64,000 nucleotides of DNA from Actinoplanes sp. KI2 (lineage in GTDB: Bacteria; Actinomycetota; Actinomycetes; Mycobacteriales; Micromonosporaceae). The position numbers and the translations under genes are program-made. Below are positions 16,638 to 25,389 of the stretch, in pieces (within the stretch, counting starts at the first letter, position 1; every line of letters begins with the position of its first letter). The DNA lies in NCBI RefSeq assembly GCF_025630775.1, contig NZ_JAOSZE010000038.1, forward strand, positions 1-64,000. The letters run 5' to 3'. Under the pieces are notes generated by a model. It saw only the letters and a list, made by a program, of their open reading frames with translations. It ran no database searches and had not been told where the DNA came from.

Positions 16638-17639
16638 CTAGCTCCGGAAAGCCGCGTCGAAGGCTGCCGAGGGCGCGTCGAAGGCCAGCCGCCGCACGAA
16701 CTGCAACGCCTCGGGCGCCCCGACCAGGCGGTCCATCCCGGCGTCCTCCCACTCGATCGAGATCGGCCCGGTGTAGCCGATCGCGTTGAGCGCCCGGAAG
16801 CAGTCCTCCCACGGCACGTCGCCGTGCCCGGTCGAGACGAAGTCCCAGCCCCGGCGCAGGTCGGCCCAGGGCAGGTGCGAGCTGAGCCGGCCGCGCCGCC
16901 CGTCGCCGGTGCGGACCTTCGCGTCCTTGCAGTCGACGTGGTAGATGAGGTCCCGGAATTCGAGGATGAAGTTGACCGGGTCGAGGTCCTGCCAGACGAA
17001 GTGGGACGGGTCCCAGTTGAGGCCGAAGGCCGGCCGGTGCCCGATCGCGTCCAGGGCCCGGCGGGTGGTCCAGTAGTCGTACGCGATCTCGCTGGGGTGC
17101 ACCTCGTGGGCGAACCGCACGCCGGCCTCGTCGAAGACGTCGAGAATCGGGTTCCATCGGTCGGCGAAGTCCTGATACCCGCGATCGATCATCGCCGAGG
17201 ACGCGGGCGGGAACATCGCGACCGTGTGCCAGATCGAGGAGCCGGTGAAGCCGACGACCGTCTTGACGCCCAGTTTGGCGGCGGCGCGTGCGGTGTCCTT
17301 CATCCGTTCCGCGGCCCGCTCGCGGACGCCCGAAGGTTCGCCGTCGCCCCAGATCGCGGCGGGCAGGATGTCCTGATGGCGCTCGTCGATCGGGTGGTCG
17401 CAGACCGCCTGCCCGACTAGGTGGTTGGAGATCGCGAAGACCTGCAAACCGTGCTTCTGCAGAACGGAGCGTTTGCGGTCGATGTAGTCGGGCTCGGCGA
17501 GCGCCCGGTCGACCTCGAAGTGATCGCCCCAGCAGGCGATCTCGAGGCCGTCGTAGCCCCACTCGGCGGCCAGCCGGCACACCTCGTCGAAAGGCAGGTC
17601 GGCCCACTGGCCGGTGAAGAGCGTGATGGGTCGGGCCAT
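16638..17639 (-). CDS. IolE-like sugar phosphate isomerase/epimerase (TIM barrel)
   Basis: A 333-residue xylose-isomerase-like TIM barrel (AP endonuclease 2 superfamily) starting MARPITLFTGQW after GGGAG. Metal-binding positions are recognisable: Glu in AHEVHPSEIAYD, Asp/His in NWDPSHFVWQ, Asp in HVDCKD and Glu in SIEWED. Proteins of this type isomerise or epimerise sugars or inositol derivatives and are typically encoded with Gfo/Idh/MocA dehydrogenases and sugar ABC importers, exactly the set found upstream at 19.2-25.2 kb. It lies 152 bases downstream of the EboE-like gene. Confidence 0.8.
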   Translation of the reverse strand: MARPITLFTGQWADLPFDEVCRLAAEWGYDGLEIACWGDHFEVDRALAEPDYIDRKRSVLQKHGLQVFAISNHLVGQAVCDHPIDERHQDILPAAIWGDGEPSGVRERAAERMKDTARAAAKLGVKTVVGFTGSSIWHTVAMFPPASSAMIDRGYQDFADRWNPILDVFDEAGVRFAHEVHPSEIAYDYWTTRRALDAIGHRPAFGLNWDPSHFVWQDLDPVNFILEFRDLIYHVDCKDAKVRTGDGRRGRLSSHLPWADLRRGWDFVSTGHGDVPWEDCFRALNAIGYTGPISIEWEDAGMDRLVGAPEALQFVRRLAFDAPSAAFDAAFRS

Positions 17640-17791
17640 GTCGTTCTCCCTGATCGCAGCCGGAATCGGCGGACGGCGAGGGATACCGGCCGGACAACCA
17701 CGGGCCACCACGAAGCGTCTTGAGGCCGGCCGGGTCTGCGCCTCCCGATCGGCCGCCGATAAGGCAGCGCCAGGGAAACCTTATCGAAAAT

Positions 17792-18706
17792 TCAGCGGGC
17801 GGGGCAGGGTTCGTTCTCCGGCGCGAGGCCGAGGGCGGCCAGCTCCGCCAGGAGGTACGCGAGATCGCCGGCCACCTGGTCGGGACCCGGGTCGAGCACC
17901 CGGGACCGCAGGGTCAGGTACTCGGTGAGAGGCCCGCCGGCCCCGAACACGTGCCGCAGCGCGGACCGCCACGCCTCGGTCGTCCCGCCCGGCACCGCGG
18001 CGAGGCGTACCTCGATGATGGACAGCCCGGCGTCGGTGAGCGACTCGATGCCGGCGGCCGGGTCGGGCCACGTGCGCGCCACGTGACCGAGGTCGAGGCA
18101 GACGCCGAGCCGCTCCTTGTCGAGGCGGCTGAGCGCGGCCACGGTCTGCTCGGCGCTGTCCAGCACGCAGCCGGGCTCGGGCAGGAAGCCGACCCGCACC
18201 GCCCGCCCGTTCTGCCAGGCGAGGTCGGCGAGGCCGGCGGTGAGGCGGCGCAGGATGCCGGCGCTCGCCTTGTCCTCGGCCTCGGCCCAACCGGCCCGGG
18301 GGCCGAGGCCGATGCTGCTGACCGCGCCGCGCACGGCGTCCTCGTCGAGCAGGTCGAGCAGGATGCGGGCGAGGTCCAAGGTGTACTCGCGGCGGGCGGG
18401 TTCGGTCCATGCGGGGGACCGCTCGCCGCCACCCTCGCCGAAGGGCGCGCCGCTCAACGTAACGACCTCGAGGCGGCGGGCGTCGAGCTCGGCACGAAGC
18501 CGGGTGCGGGCGCGGCTCTCGACGGCCAGGGTGGCGGCGAGCGCGGGGGAAAGCCAGAGGTTCACACCGAGCGCATCCACGCCGAGGCGGGCCCGGACGG
18601 CGCCGTACGTGTCGAGCTGCCGGACGATGCCCGGTAGATTGCTCTCCGGTCGGGCGACCGCACAACTGAGGTGCACGATCCGCCCGGAAGGATGTCTCAG
18701 CCGCAT
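17792..18706 (-). CDS. EboE-like TIM-barrel protein
   Basis: A 304-residue protein starting MRLRHPSGRIVHLS behind GGGGAGGA. The opening MRLRHPxGxxVHL and LGVNLWLSPALAATLA resemble the metabolite-traffic protein EboE, a xylose-isomerase-like TIM barrel. The barrel continues with SAEQTVAALSRLDKERLGVCLDLGHVARTW. In ebo clusters this gene is accompanied by eboA/B/C/D/F, which export or process a lipid-like metabolite; none is present here. The gene instead sits between sugar-catabolic genes, so either EboE family members have a separate sugar role or this is a relic. The TIM-barrel call is firm, the Ebo assignment moderate. Confidence 0.6.
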   Translation of the reverse strand: MRLRHPSGRIVHLSCAVARPESNLPGIVRQLDTYGAVRARLGVDALGVNLWLSPALAATLAVESRARTRLRAELDARRLEVVTLSGAPFGEGGGERSPAWTEPARREYTLDLARILLDLLDEDAVRGAVSSIGLGPRAGWAEAEDKASAGILRRLTAGLADLAWQNGRAVRVGFLPEPGCVLDSAEQTVAALSRLDKERLGVCLDLGHVARTWPDPAAGIESLTDAGLSIIEVRLAAVPGGTTEAWRSALRHVFGAGGPLTEYLTLRSRVLDPGPDQVAGDLAYLLAELAALGLAPENEPCPAR

Positions 18707-19110
18707 CAGAGTCCTCCCCGGGCGTGCGAGCGGGTGCATCTGCACGTGCATCCGCGCGTGCTAAGGCGTCCAGTATGGACCATGCGACGCGCGCGCCTCG
18801 ATGCACGCGGCGCGGTCCGTCGGGTTGACATGACGCCTCCATCCATGGGGTCCACCTGCCCTCGGATACGAGCGTCAGGTGTCCCCAGGATCAGCGGCGT
18901 ACGTACCGTGCGACGCGGTGACCGGCGGGAACATGATCCAAGACCGCCTCAATCATCGGTCATGGTGGATGCTTGCGGCCAGGGTGACCTGCCGGTAGAT
19001 ACGCATTCGGGTAGCCGCACCAGGCCCCGGAGAGCGCTATCTATATGCGCTATATGCACGTTCGGACATGCACGCGACGCTCACCCGTGCGGGAAGACAC
19101 CGACGATGCA
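18707..19110. other. Intergenic region upstream of the EboE-like gene
   Basis: About 400 bases without a convincing gene. It contains a perfect palindrome TGCACGTGCA at 18741-18750, and an AT-rich patch near 19034-19060 with the partially repeated words GCGCTATCTATAT and GCGCTATATGC, unlike the GC-rich surroundings. The AT-rich patch could hold the -10 region of a leftward promoter for the EboE-like/IolE-like genes, since the upstream operon is closed by a terminator at 19111-19156. I see no clear -35 box. Confidence 0.4.
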
Positions 19111-19156
19111 GAAACGAAAAATCTTGCGGCAGGCGGCCCGGGGCCGCCTGCCGCAA
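19111..19156 (-). terminator. Intrinsic terminator of the sugar ABC/dehydrogenase operon
   Basis: A perfect 15-bp stem (19124-19138 with 19142-19156, 3-base loop) is followed on the minus strand by GATTTTTCGTTTC, a proper T-run. It lies 68 bases past the stop of the Gfo/Idh/MocA gene. It separates the importer operon from the EboE-like and IolE-like genes, making them a distinct transcription unit. Confidence 0.85.
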
Positions 19157-19223
19157 AGTCCCGTCCCGGGCCGGCCGGCGCGGGGCGCAACCGCGCCGTC
19201 CCTCGCCGGCCCGCGACGGACGT

Positions 19224-20402
19224 CTATTCGATGACCTGCTCCACCTTCGTCCACTGGGCCGAGGCGGCCGACTGGGACACCGCGTCCAGCACCAACTGCA
19301 CCTGCAGGGCGTCCGAGAAGGACGGAGCCGGATCGGCGCCGACGCCGATCGCCTCGATCAGGTCGCGCATCTCGTGGGTGAAGGTGTGCTCGTAGCCGAT
19401 CGGATGCCCGGCCGGCCACCACGCCGCCATGTACGGGTGCATCGGCTCGGTCACCAGGATCCGGGTGAAGCCGCGCTCGGCCTCGGGCAGCGTGGCGTCG
19501 TGGAAGGACAGTTCGTTCATCCGCTCGAAGTCGAACGCCAGCGACCCGAGCGAGCCGTTGAGTTCGACCCGCAGCCCGTTCTTGCGCCCGGTGGCGAACC
19601 GGGTCGCCTCGTACGTGGCGACCGCTCCCCCGCTGAGCCGGGCCAGGAACAACGCGGCGTCGTCGACCGTGACCTCGCCGAACTCGGTGCCGTCGCCGGC
19701 GGCGGACAGCCCGGACGAGGCGGAGGGCAGCGGCCGCGACCGGACGAAGGTCTCGGTCAGCGCCGACACCGACGCGATCGACTGCCCGGTCACGTACTGC
19801 GTCATGTCGATGATGTGCGCCCCGATGTCGCCGAGCGCACCCGACCCAGCGACCTCCTTGCGCAGCCGCCACACCAGCGGAAAGGACGGGTCGACGATCC
19901 AGTCCTGCAGGTACTGGGCTCGCACGTGGCGGAGCACGCCGATCCGCCCGTCGGCGACCATCCGCCGCATCAGCTCGACCGCCGGCACCCGCCGATAGTT
20001 GAAACCGCACATCGCCCGTACGCCGTGTGTCCGCGCAACCGCGGCGGCCGCGGCCATCTCGCGCGCCTCGGCCACGGTGTTGGCCAGGGGTTTCTCGCAC
20101 AGTACGTGCTTGCCGGCGGCGAGCGCGGCCAGCGCGATCTCGGCGTGCGTGTCGCCCGGGGTGCAGATGTCGATGAGGTCGATGTCGTCCCGTTCGACCA
20201 GTGCCCGCCAGTCGGTGGTGTGCGACTCCCAGCCGAGCTTGGCGGCCGCGGCCGCGACCCCCTCCGGGGAGCGGCCGCACACCACCGACATCCGGGCCGC
20301 CAGCGGCAGGTCGAAGAAGTGGTTCACGGTGCGCCACGCCTGCGAGTGCGCGGCGCCCATGAACGCGTAGCCGACCATGCCGACCCGCAGCTGTTCCGAC
20401 AT
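19224..20402 (-). CDS. Gfo/Idh/MocA family oxidoreductase
   Basis: A 392-residue NAD(P)-dependent dehydrogenase. The N-terminal Rossmann fold begins VGMVGYAFMGAAHSQAWR (nucleotide-binding glycine loop), and HVLCEKPLANT near residue 100 carries the conserved catalytic EKP. The C-terminal half is the GFO_IDH_MocA_C sheet (GSGALGDIGAHIIDM near residue 190). The family oxidises or epimerises sugars, inositols and amino sugars. It starts 20 bases after the binding-protein stop, so it is the last gene of the ROK-ABC operon and probably acts on the imported sugar together with the IolE-like protein. Confidence 0.9.
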   Translation of the reverse strand: MSEQLRVGMVGYAFMGAAHSQAWRTVNHFFDLPLAARMSVVCGRSPEGVAAAAAKLGWESHTTDWRALVERDDIDLIDICTPGDTHAEIALAALAAGKHVLCEKPLANTVAEAREMAAAAAVARTHGVRAMCGFNYRRVPAVELMRRMVADGRIGVLRHVRAQYLQDWIVDPSFPLVWRLRKEVAGSGALGDIGAHIIDMTQYVTGQSIASVSALTETFVRSRPLPSASSGLSAAGDGTEFGEVTVDDAALFLARLSGGAVATYEATRFATGRKNGLRVELNGSLGSLAFDFERMNELSFHDATLPEAERGFTRILVTEPMHPYMAAWWPAGHPIGYEHTFTHEMRDLIEAIGVGADPAPSFSDALQVQLVLDAVSQSAASAQWTKVEQVIE

Positions 20403-20422
20403 GAGAATCCCCTCTTGCGCCG

Positions 20423-21463
20423 TTAGAACCCGAGCTTGGCGTACTTGTCGGCGTTGGCCTTGGTGATCGTCTCGGAGGCGAGCGTGATCTCCTTGGGCAC
20501 CTGCAGCTCGACCAGGTCGCTCATGCCCTTGCCCTGGCCGATCAGCCGGGCCAGGGAGACCGCCGAGGAGGCCATCGACGGGCTGTAGGTGACCGTCGCC
20601 TTGAGCACGCTGTTGTCGGCCGAGATCGCGTCGATCGCCGCCTTCGAGCCGGCCCCGCCGACCATGAAGAACTCGCTGCGGTTCGCCTGCTTGATCGCGG
20701 CGAGCACGCCGATGCCCTGGTCGTCGTCGTGATTCCACAGCGCGTCCATCTTGGGCAGTGCCTGCAGCAGGGCGGTCGCGGCGGCCTGGCCGGAGTCGGC
20801 GGTGAACTCGGCCGGCCGGCGGTTGGCGACCTTGAACCCGTACACCGAAAGGGCGGCGTTGAAGCCCTGCGTACGCTCCTGGGTCAGCTCGAGCGAGTCG
20901 ATGCCGGGGATCTCCCCGATGATCGGGTTGGTCACGCCCTTGGCCTTGAGCTGCTCGCCGATGTACTGCCCGGCGGCCAGGCCCATGCCGTAGTTGTCGC
21001 CCTTGATCTGCAACCGGTAGGCGGCCGCGGACGGGAACGCCCGGTCCAGGTTGACCACCGGGATGCCGGCCCGCATCGCTTCGAGCCCGGCCGCGTTCAG
21101 CTCCTTGCCGTCCCACGGCAGCATCACGATCACGGTCGGCTTCTGCGCGATCAGGGTGGACAGGGCGGCCCGCTGGGCGGCCGCGTCGGCGCCGGCCTCC
21201 ACCGGCTTGAACTCCACATCGGGGTACGCGGCGGCCTGCGCCTTGGCGTTGTTGGTGATCGCCGCGATCCAGCCGTGGTCGGCGGCCGGCGCGGAGAACC
21301 CGATGGTGACCTTCTGCCCGGGCGCGGCGTTGGCGTCGCCGCTCGCGGCGGTCTTCACCTGCGCGCCGGTGCCGGGGTCGTTGCTGGTGCACGCGGTCAG
21401 CAGCGCGCCGGCGCCGACGGCCGCGCCGCCGAACAGAACGCGCCTACGGGACAAAGCGGACAT
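20423..21463 (-). CDS. Sugar ABC transporter substrate-binding lipoprotein (RbsB/XylF type)
   Basis: A 346-residue periplasmic-binding-protein type 1 (Peripla_BP_4) protein. The N-terminus has both a twin-arginine-like SRRRVLFGG and a lipobox LLTAC (Cys25), suggesting a Tat-exported lipoprotein anchored outside the membrane. The mature part carries IGFSAPAADHGWIAAITNNAK and a hinge-region MLPWDGKELN, with a later NHDDDQGIGVLAAIKQ segment typical of ribose/xylose binders. It lies between the permease and the dehydrogenase genes. The sugar bound is not predictable from sequence alone. Confidence 0.9.
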   Translation of the reverse strand: MSALSRRRVLFGGAAVGAGALLTACTSNDPGTGAQVKTAASGDANAAPGQKVTIGFSAPAADHGWIAAITNNAKAQAAAYPDVEFKPVEAGADAAAQRAALSTLIAQKPTVIVMLPWDGKELNAAGLEAMRAGIPVVNLDRAFPSAAAYRLQIKGDNYGMGLAAGQYIGEQLKAKGVTNPIIGEIPGIDSLELTQERTQGFNAALSVYGFKVANRRPAEFTADSGQAAATALLQALPKMDALWNHDDDQGIGVLAAIKQANRSEFFMVGGAGSKAAIDAISADNSVLKATVTYSPSMASSAVSLARLIGQGKGMSDLVELQVPKEITLASETITKANADKYAKLGF

Positions 21464-21503
21464 GATTCCTCCAAGGGGGGACCCGGAAGCGGGCCGGGAG
21501 TGG

Positions 21504-22505
21504 TCAGCGCTTGAGGAGTTGGGTTAGTGAGCGGTAGCGGAACTGCTGGATCAACACGGCGGCGACGATGATGCCGCCCTTGACCATGTTCTGGACCTCG
21601 GTGGAGAGGTTGTTGATCGCGAAGAGGTTGGTGATCGTGGAGAAGACCAGGACCCCGAAGAGGGCGCCGATGATGGTGCCGCGGCCGCCGCTGAGCAGCG
21701 TGCCGCCGATGATCGCCGCGGCGATCGCGTCCAGCTCGTAGAGGTTGGCCATCGCGGCCTGGGCGCTGGTCGCCTGCGAGGTCAGCATGATCGCCGCAAG
21801 GCCGCAGCAAATCCCGGATACGACGTACAGCAGCACGGTGTGCCGCTTGACGCTGATGCCGGCCAGCCGGGCCGCCTCCGGGTTGCCGCCGACCGCGACC
21901 GTCCGCCGGCCGAACGTCGTGCGGTTCAGCAGCACCCAGCCGGCGGCGACCACCACGGCCAGGATCCACACCAGCAGGGGTACGCCGAGCAGCTTGGTCG
22001 TCGCGATGCCGTTGATCGTGTCGTTCGTCGAGACCTGGGTCTGCTTACCGGAGATCTGCGCCGCGAGTCCCCGCGCCGACACCAGCATGGCGAGCGTCGC
22101 GATGAACGGCACGAGCCGGCCGTACGAGATGAGCACGCCGTTGACCAGGCCGACCGCGATGCCCACGACCAGCGCCGTGAAGATCATGCCGCCCGCGCCG
22201 TGGCTCTGCGTCGCCAGCGTCGTCGACCACACCCCGGCCAGCGCGATGATCGCGCCGACCGACAGGTCGATGCCGCCGCCGATGATCACGAAGGTCATCC
22301 CGACCGTGACCACGCCGATCGCCGATGCCTGCTGCAGGATCGTCAGGATGTTGTTGCGTACCCAGGTCGGGTCGGAATACAGCTCGGGCTTGGTGACCAT
22401 CCCGATGACCACCAGCACGACCAGGACCCCGACCAGGCCCAGGTTGCGTGCCGCGTTGTCGTCGAGCCGCCATCTCCGAGAGGCGGGCGCCGTTTCGGCG
22501 ATCAT
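21504..22505 (-). CDS. Sugar ABC transporter permease (RbsC type)
   Basis: A 333-residue BPD_transp_2 permease with about eight to ten hydrophobic segments. Diagnostic stretches are GMTFVIIGGGIDLSVGAIIALAG near residue 75 and YELDAIAAAIIGGTLLSGGRGT near residue 245, the EAA-like loop that contacts the ATPase. The start overlaps the stop of the ATPase gene by 4 bases (ATGA), so the two are coupled. It forms the membrane channel of the importer. Confidence 0.92.
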   Translation of the reverse strand: MIAETAPASRRWRLDDNAARNLGLVGVLVVLVVIGMVTKPELYSDPTWVRNNILTILQQASAIGVVTVGMTFVIIGGGIDLSVGAIIALAGVWSTTLATQSHGAGGMIFTALVVGIAVGLVNGVLISYGRLVPFIATLAMLVSARGLAAQISGKQTQVSTNDTINGIATTKLLGVPLLVWILAVVVAAGWVLLNRTTFGRRTVAVGGNPEAARLAGISVKRHTVLLYVVSGICCGLAAIMLTSQATSAQAAMANLYELDAIAAAIIGGTLLSGGRGTIIGALFGVLVFSTITNLFAINNLSTEVQNMVKGGIIVAAVLIQQFRYRSLTQLLKR

Positions 22506-24016
22506 GTGGGCTCCCCCTCCATCAGCGACCCCGCCATCACGAGGTCGAGCACGGTGTCCTCGTCGAGCTCGTCGGCCGGCGCCTCGTGGACGATCCGGCC
22601 CTCCCGCATCACCAGCACCCGGTCGGCCAGGCCCAGCACCTCGGGCACCTCGCTGGAGATCAGCAGCACGCCCACCCCGTTCTCGGCGAGATCTCGGATC
22701 ACCCGGTAGAGCTCGACGCGGGCGCCCACGTCCACGCCCCGGGTCGGCTCGTCGAGCAGCAGCAGCCGGGTCTTGCCCAGCAGCCAGCGGCCCACCACGA
22801 CCTTCTGCTGGTTACCGCCGGAGAGCGTGCGCACCGGGCGCTCGACGTCGCGGGGCCGCAGCTCGAGCCGGTCGGCGGTGTTCCGGGCGGCGGCTCGCTC
22901 ATCCCGGGCGGCGGTGAAGCCGGCCCGGGCGAAGCCGGCGAACGACGCCAGTGTCATGTTCTTGTAGACCGGCTCGTCGAGCAGCAGGGCCTGGCTCTTG
23001 CGTTCCTCGGGCGCCATCCCCATGCCCCGGCGCACCGCGGCGCCGAGGCCGGTGATCCGCTGACCGTCCATGGTGACCGTGCCGGCGTCCGCCCGCCGGG
23101 CGCCGAAGATGGTCTCCAGCAGCTCGGAGCGGCCCGAGCCGACCAGGCCGGCGATTCCCACGATCTCGCCGGGCGCCACCGTGAGGCTCGCGTCGGCGAA
23201 CTCGCCGTGCCTGGTCAGACCGGCCACCTGCAGGATCGGCGGGGTTTGCGCCCGATCTGCCGGACGTTCCGGAAACAGGTACTCGATGCTGCGGCCGGTC
23301 ATCTTGCCGACCAGCTCCCGGGTCGGGGTCGTGCGGGCCGGGAGGTTCGCCGCCGTCGTGCGGCCGTCCTTGAGCACCGTCACCCGGTCACCGATCTCGC
23401 GGATCTCCGCCAGCCGGTGCGAGATGTAGATGACCGCGATCCCCTGCGCCGTCAGGTCCCGGATGATCCGGAACAGGTTCGCCACCTCGTCATGGGCGAG
23501 CACGGCGCTGGGCTCGTCCATGACGAGCAGCTTGGCGTCGTGCGAGAGCGCACGCGCCATGCTGACGATCTGCTTGCCCGCCGCGGGCAGGTGGCGGACC
23601 TTGGCCGTCGGCGAGATCTCGGCGTGCCCCAGCCGGGCCAGGATCGCCGCTGTCCTCGCAGCCGCGGCCCGCCGCCGGCTGAAGCCGAGCCGGCTCCGCT
23701 CGTGCCCGAGGAACGCATTTTCCGCCACCGACAGCTCGTCCACCAGGTCGAGCTCCTGGTAGATGGTGGCGATCCCGGCCCGCATCGCGGCCTGCGGCCC
23801 GGCCGGCGCGAACGGCTTGCCCAGCCAGCTGATCTCACCACCGTCGGCGTGGTGCACCCCGGCCAGCACCTTGATCAAAGTGGACTTGCCGGCGCCGTTC
23901 TGCCCGAGCAGGCAGTGCACCTCGCCGGCGGACACCTCCAGCTCGACCCCGTCCAGCGCGCGTACGCCCGGGAAGGTCTTGACCACATCGACCAGGCGCA
24001 GGACGACGTCGGTCAT
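22502..24016 (-). CDS. Sugar ABC transporter ATP-binding protein, two ABC domains (RbsA/XylG type)
   Basis: A 504-residue duplicated ATPase. The first domain has Walker A GQNGAGKSTL near residue 38 and Walker B LLVMDEPSAVL. Its signature LPAAGKQIVSMARAL is degenerate, as is usual in this family. The second has a modified Walker A GLVGSGRSELL, the canonical signature LSGGNQQKVVVGRWL and Walker B LLLLDEPTRGVD. It energises uptake through the RbsC-like permease. It overlaps both neighbours by 4 bases (ROK upstream, permease downstream). Confidence 0.93.
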   Translation of the reverse strand: MTDVVLRLVDVVKTFPGVRALDGVELEVSAGEVHCLLGQNGAGKSTLIKVLAGVHHADGGEISWLGKPFAPAGPQAAMRAGIATIYQELDLVDELSVAENAFLGHERSRLGFSRRRAAAARTAAILARLGHAEISPTAKVRHLPAAGKQIVSMARALSHDAKLLVMDEPSAVLAHDEVANLFRIIRDLTAQGIAVIYISHRLAEIREIGDRVTVLKDGRTTAANLPARTTPTRELVGKMTGRSIEYLFPERPADRAQTPPILQVAGLTRHGEFADASLTVAPGEIVGIAGLVGSGRSELLETIFGARRADAGTVTMDGQRITGLGAAVRRGMGMAPEERKSQALLLDEPVYKNMTLASFAGFARAGFTAARDERAAARNTADRLELRPRDVERPVRTLSGGNQQKVVVGRWLLGKTRLLLLDEPTRGVDVGARVELYRVIRDLAENGVGVLLISSEVPEVLGLADRVLVMREGRIVHEAPADELDEDTVLDLVMAGSLMEGEPT

Positions 24017-25197
24017 GATGCCTGCTCGAACGCCATGTCGCTGGCCAGTACCGCGGCCCCGCTGACCCCGGCCCGGCCCTGCAGCTCGGAGAGGACCACC
24101 GGGAGGTTGCCGGTGGCCAGCGGCAGCGACCGGCGGTAGACCACGCTGCGGATCTCGGCCAGCAGCACGTGCCCCAGCTGGGCCAACCCGCCCCCGATCA
24201 CGATCATCGACGGATTGGCGAACGAGACCAGCGTGGCCAGCACCCCGCCGACCCGCCGGCCGCCCTCGCGGATCAGCTTGATGCAGACGACGTCCCCCTC
24301 GGCGGCGCCGTCGGCGACGTCCTTGGCGCTCAGCTCGGTGGCGTCGACCAGCCGCTCGGCCAGCGCCGGCGAATCACCGGCACGCGCCGCCGCCAGCGCG
24401 TCCCGGGCCAGCGCGGCACCGCTGAACAGCGCCTCGAGACAGCCGGTGTTCCCGCACGAGCACACCGGACCGTTCGCGTCGACCTGGATGTGGCCGATGT
24501 CCCCCGCGCAGCCGTCGACCCCGCGATACACCGTGCCGCCCAGGTGGATGCCACACCCGATGCCGGTCCCGATCTTCACGAACAGGAAGTCGTCGATCGA
24601 GTGCGCCACCCCGCCGTGCCGCTCGCCGATCGCCATGATGTTCACGTCGTTGTCCACCACGGCCGGGCAGCCGTGCTCGCGGGTCAGCACCTCGCGCACC
24701 GGATAGCGATCCCAGCCCGGCATGATCGGCGGGGACACCGGCACCCCGTCACGGAAGCTGACCGGCCCCGGCACCCCGATGCCGACCGCGTCGAGCCGCT
24801 GGTAGGCGCCGTCCGTGCGGGCCTTGGCCAGCAGCTCGCTGACCCGTTGCAGGATCGCCTTGGGCCCGGAGCGGATGTCGGCCGGCTCGCGATAGGCGGC
24901 CACCGGCTCGAGCCGCCCGTTGGTCACTTCGATATCGATCGAACTGGCGCCCAGGTCGACGGCGGCGAACCGCAGCCGCGGATGGATCTCGACGAGCGTC
25001 GAGCGGCGGCCCCCGCGCGAGGCGGCCATGCCGGCCTCGGCCACCATCTCGGCGGCGACCAGCCGGTCGACCTCGGCGAGGAGGCGGGGGCGGGTCAGCT
25101 CGAGCCGGTCCCCCAACTCGGCCCGGGAGACCGGCCCGTCGTCACGGAGAAGCCGCAAAATACGCAAATGCGGTGCGTCGGCCCCAAACACGGCCAC
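24013..25197 (-). CDS. ROK family transcriptional regulator
   Basis: A 394-residue NagC/XylR-type repressor. Residues 8-65 are a winged HTH (LRILRLLRDDGPVSRAELGDRL). Residues 85-390 are the ROK domain with the ATP/sugar-binding AVDLGASSIDIEV and the zinc motif CSCGNTGCLE near residue 240. It is the first gene of the operon and overlaps the ATPase gene by 4 bases, so it probably senses the imported sugar or its phosphate and represses its own operon. A candidate operator lies at 25284-25307. Confidence 0.92.
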   Translation of the reverse strand: MAVFGADAPHLRILRLLRDDGPVSRAELGDRLELTRPRLLAEVDRLVAAEMVAEAGMAASRGGRRSTLVEIHPRLRFAAVDLGASSIDIEVTNGRLEPVAAYREPADIRSGPKAILQRVSELLAKARTDGAYQRLDAVGIGVPGPVSFRDGVPVSPPIMPGWDRYPVREVLTREHGCPAVVDNDVNIMAIGERHGGVAHSIDDFLFVKIGTGIGCGIHLGGTVYRGVDGCAGDIGHIQVDANGPVCSCGNTGCLEALFSGAALARDALAAARAGDSPALAERLVDATELSAKDVADGAAEGDVVCIKLIREGGRRVGGVLATLVSFANPSMIVIGGGLAQLGHVLLAEIRSVVYRRSLPLATGNLPVVLSELQGRAGVSGAAVLASDMAFEQAS

Positions 25198-25283
25198 CTC
25201 CGGGACGCTGAGCGATGTGTTGTGCCCGTCACACTAGGCCCCTTCCGACGCAACAGTCCATACCTTCTCGAAGATCAGCCAAA

Positions 25284-25307
25284 ACTTTTGTCTCCAGAAC
25301 CAAAAGT
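25284..25307. promoter_or_regulatory. Candidate ROK operator upstream of the sugar operon
   Basis: ACTTTTG at 25284-25290 and CAAAAGT at 25301-25307 form an exact 7-bp inverted repeat with a 10-base spacer, in an unusually AT-rich patch of the 192-bp region between the ROK gene and the divergent YihY/BrkB gene. Half-sites separated by about one helical turn suit a dimeric ROK repressor. Inference from position and symmetry. Confidence 0.45.
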
Positions 25308-25389
25308 GGTCTTCCGCGTGAACCAGCGTTAGCAACCTCCTGGTCGGGGGCATTGTGGGGGAAATGGCCCCGCCTCGAGGAGAGCCGCG

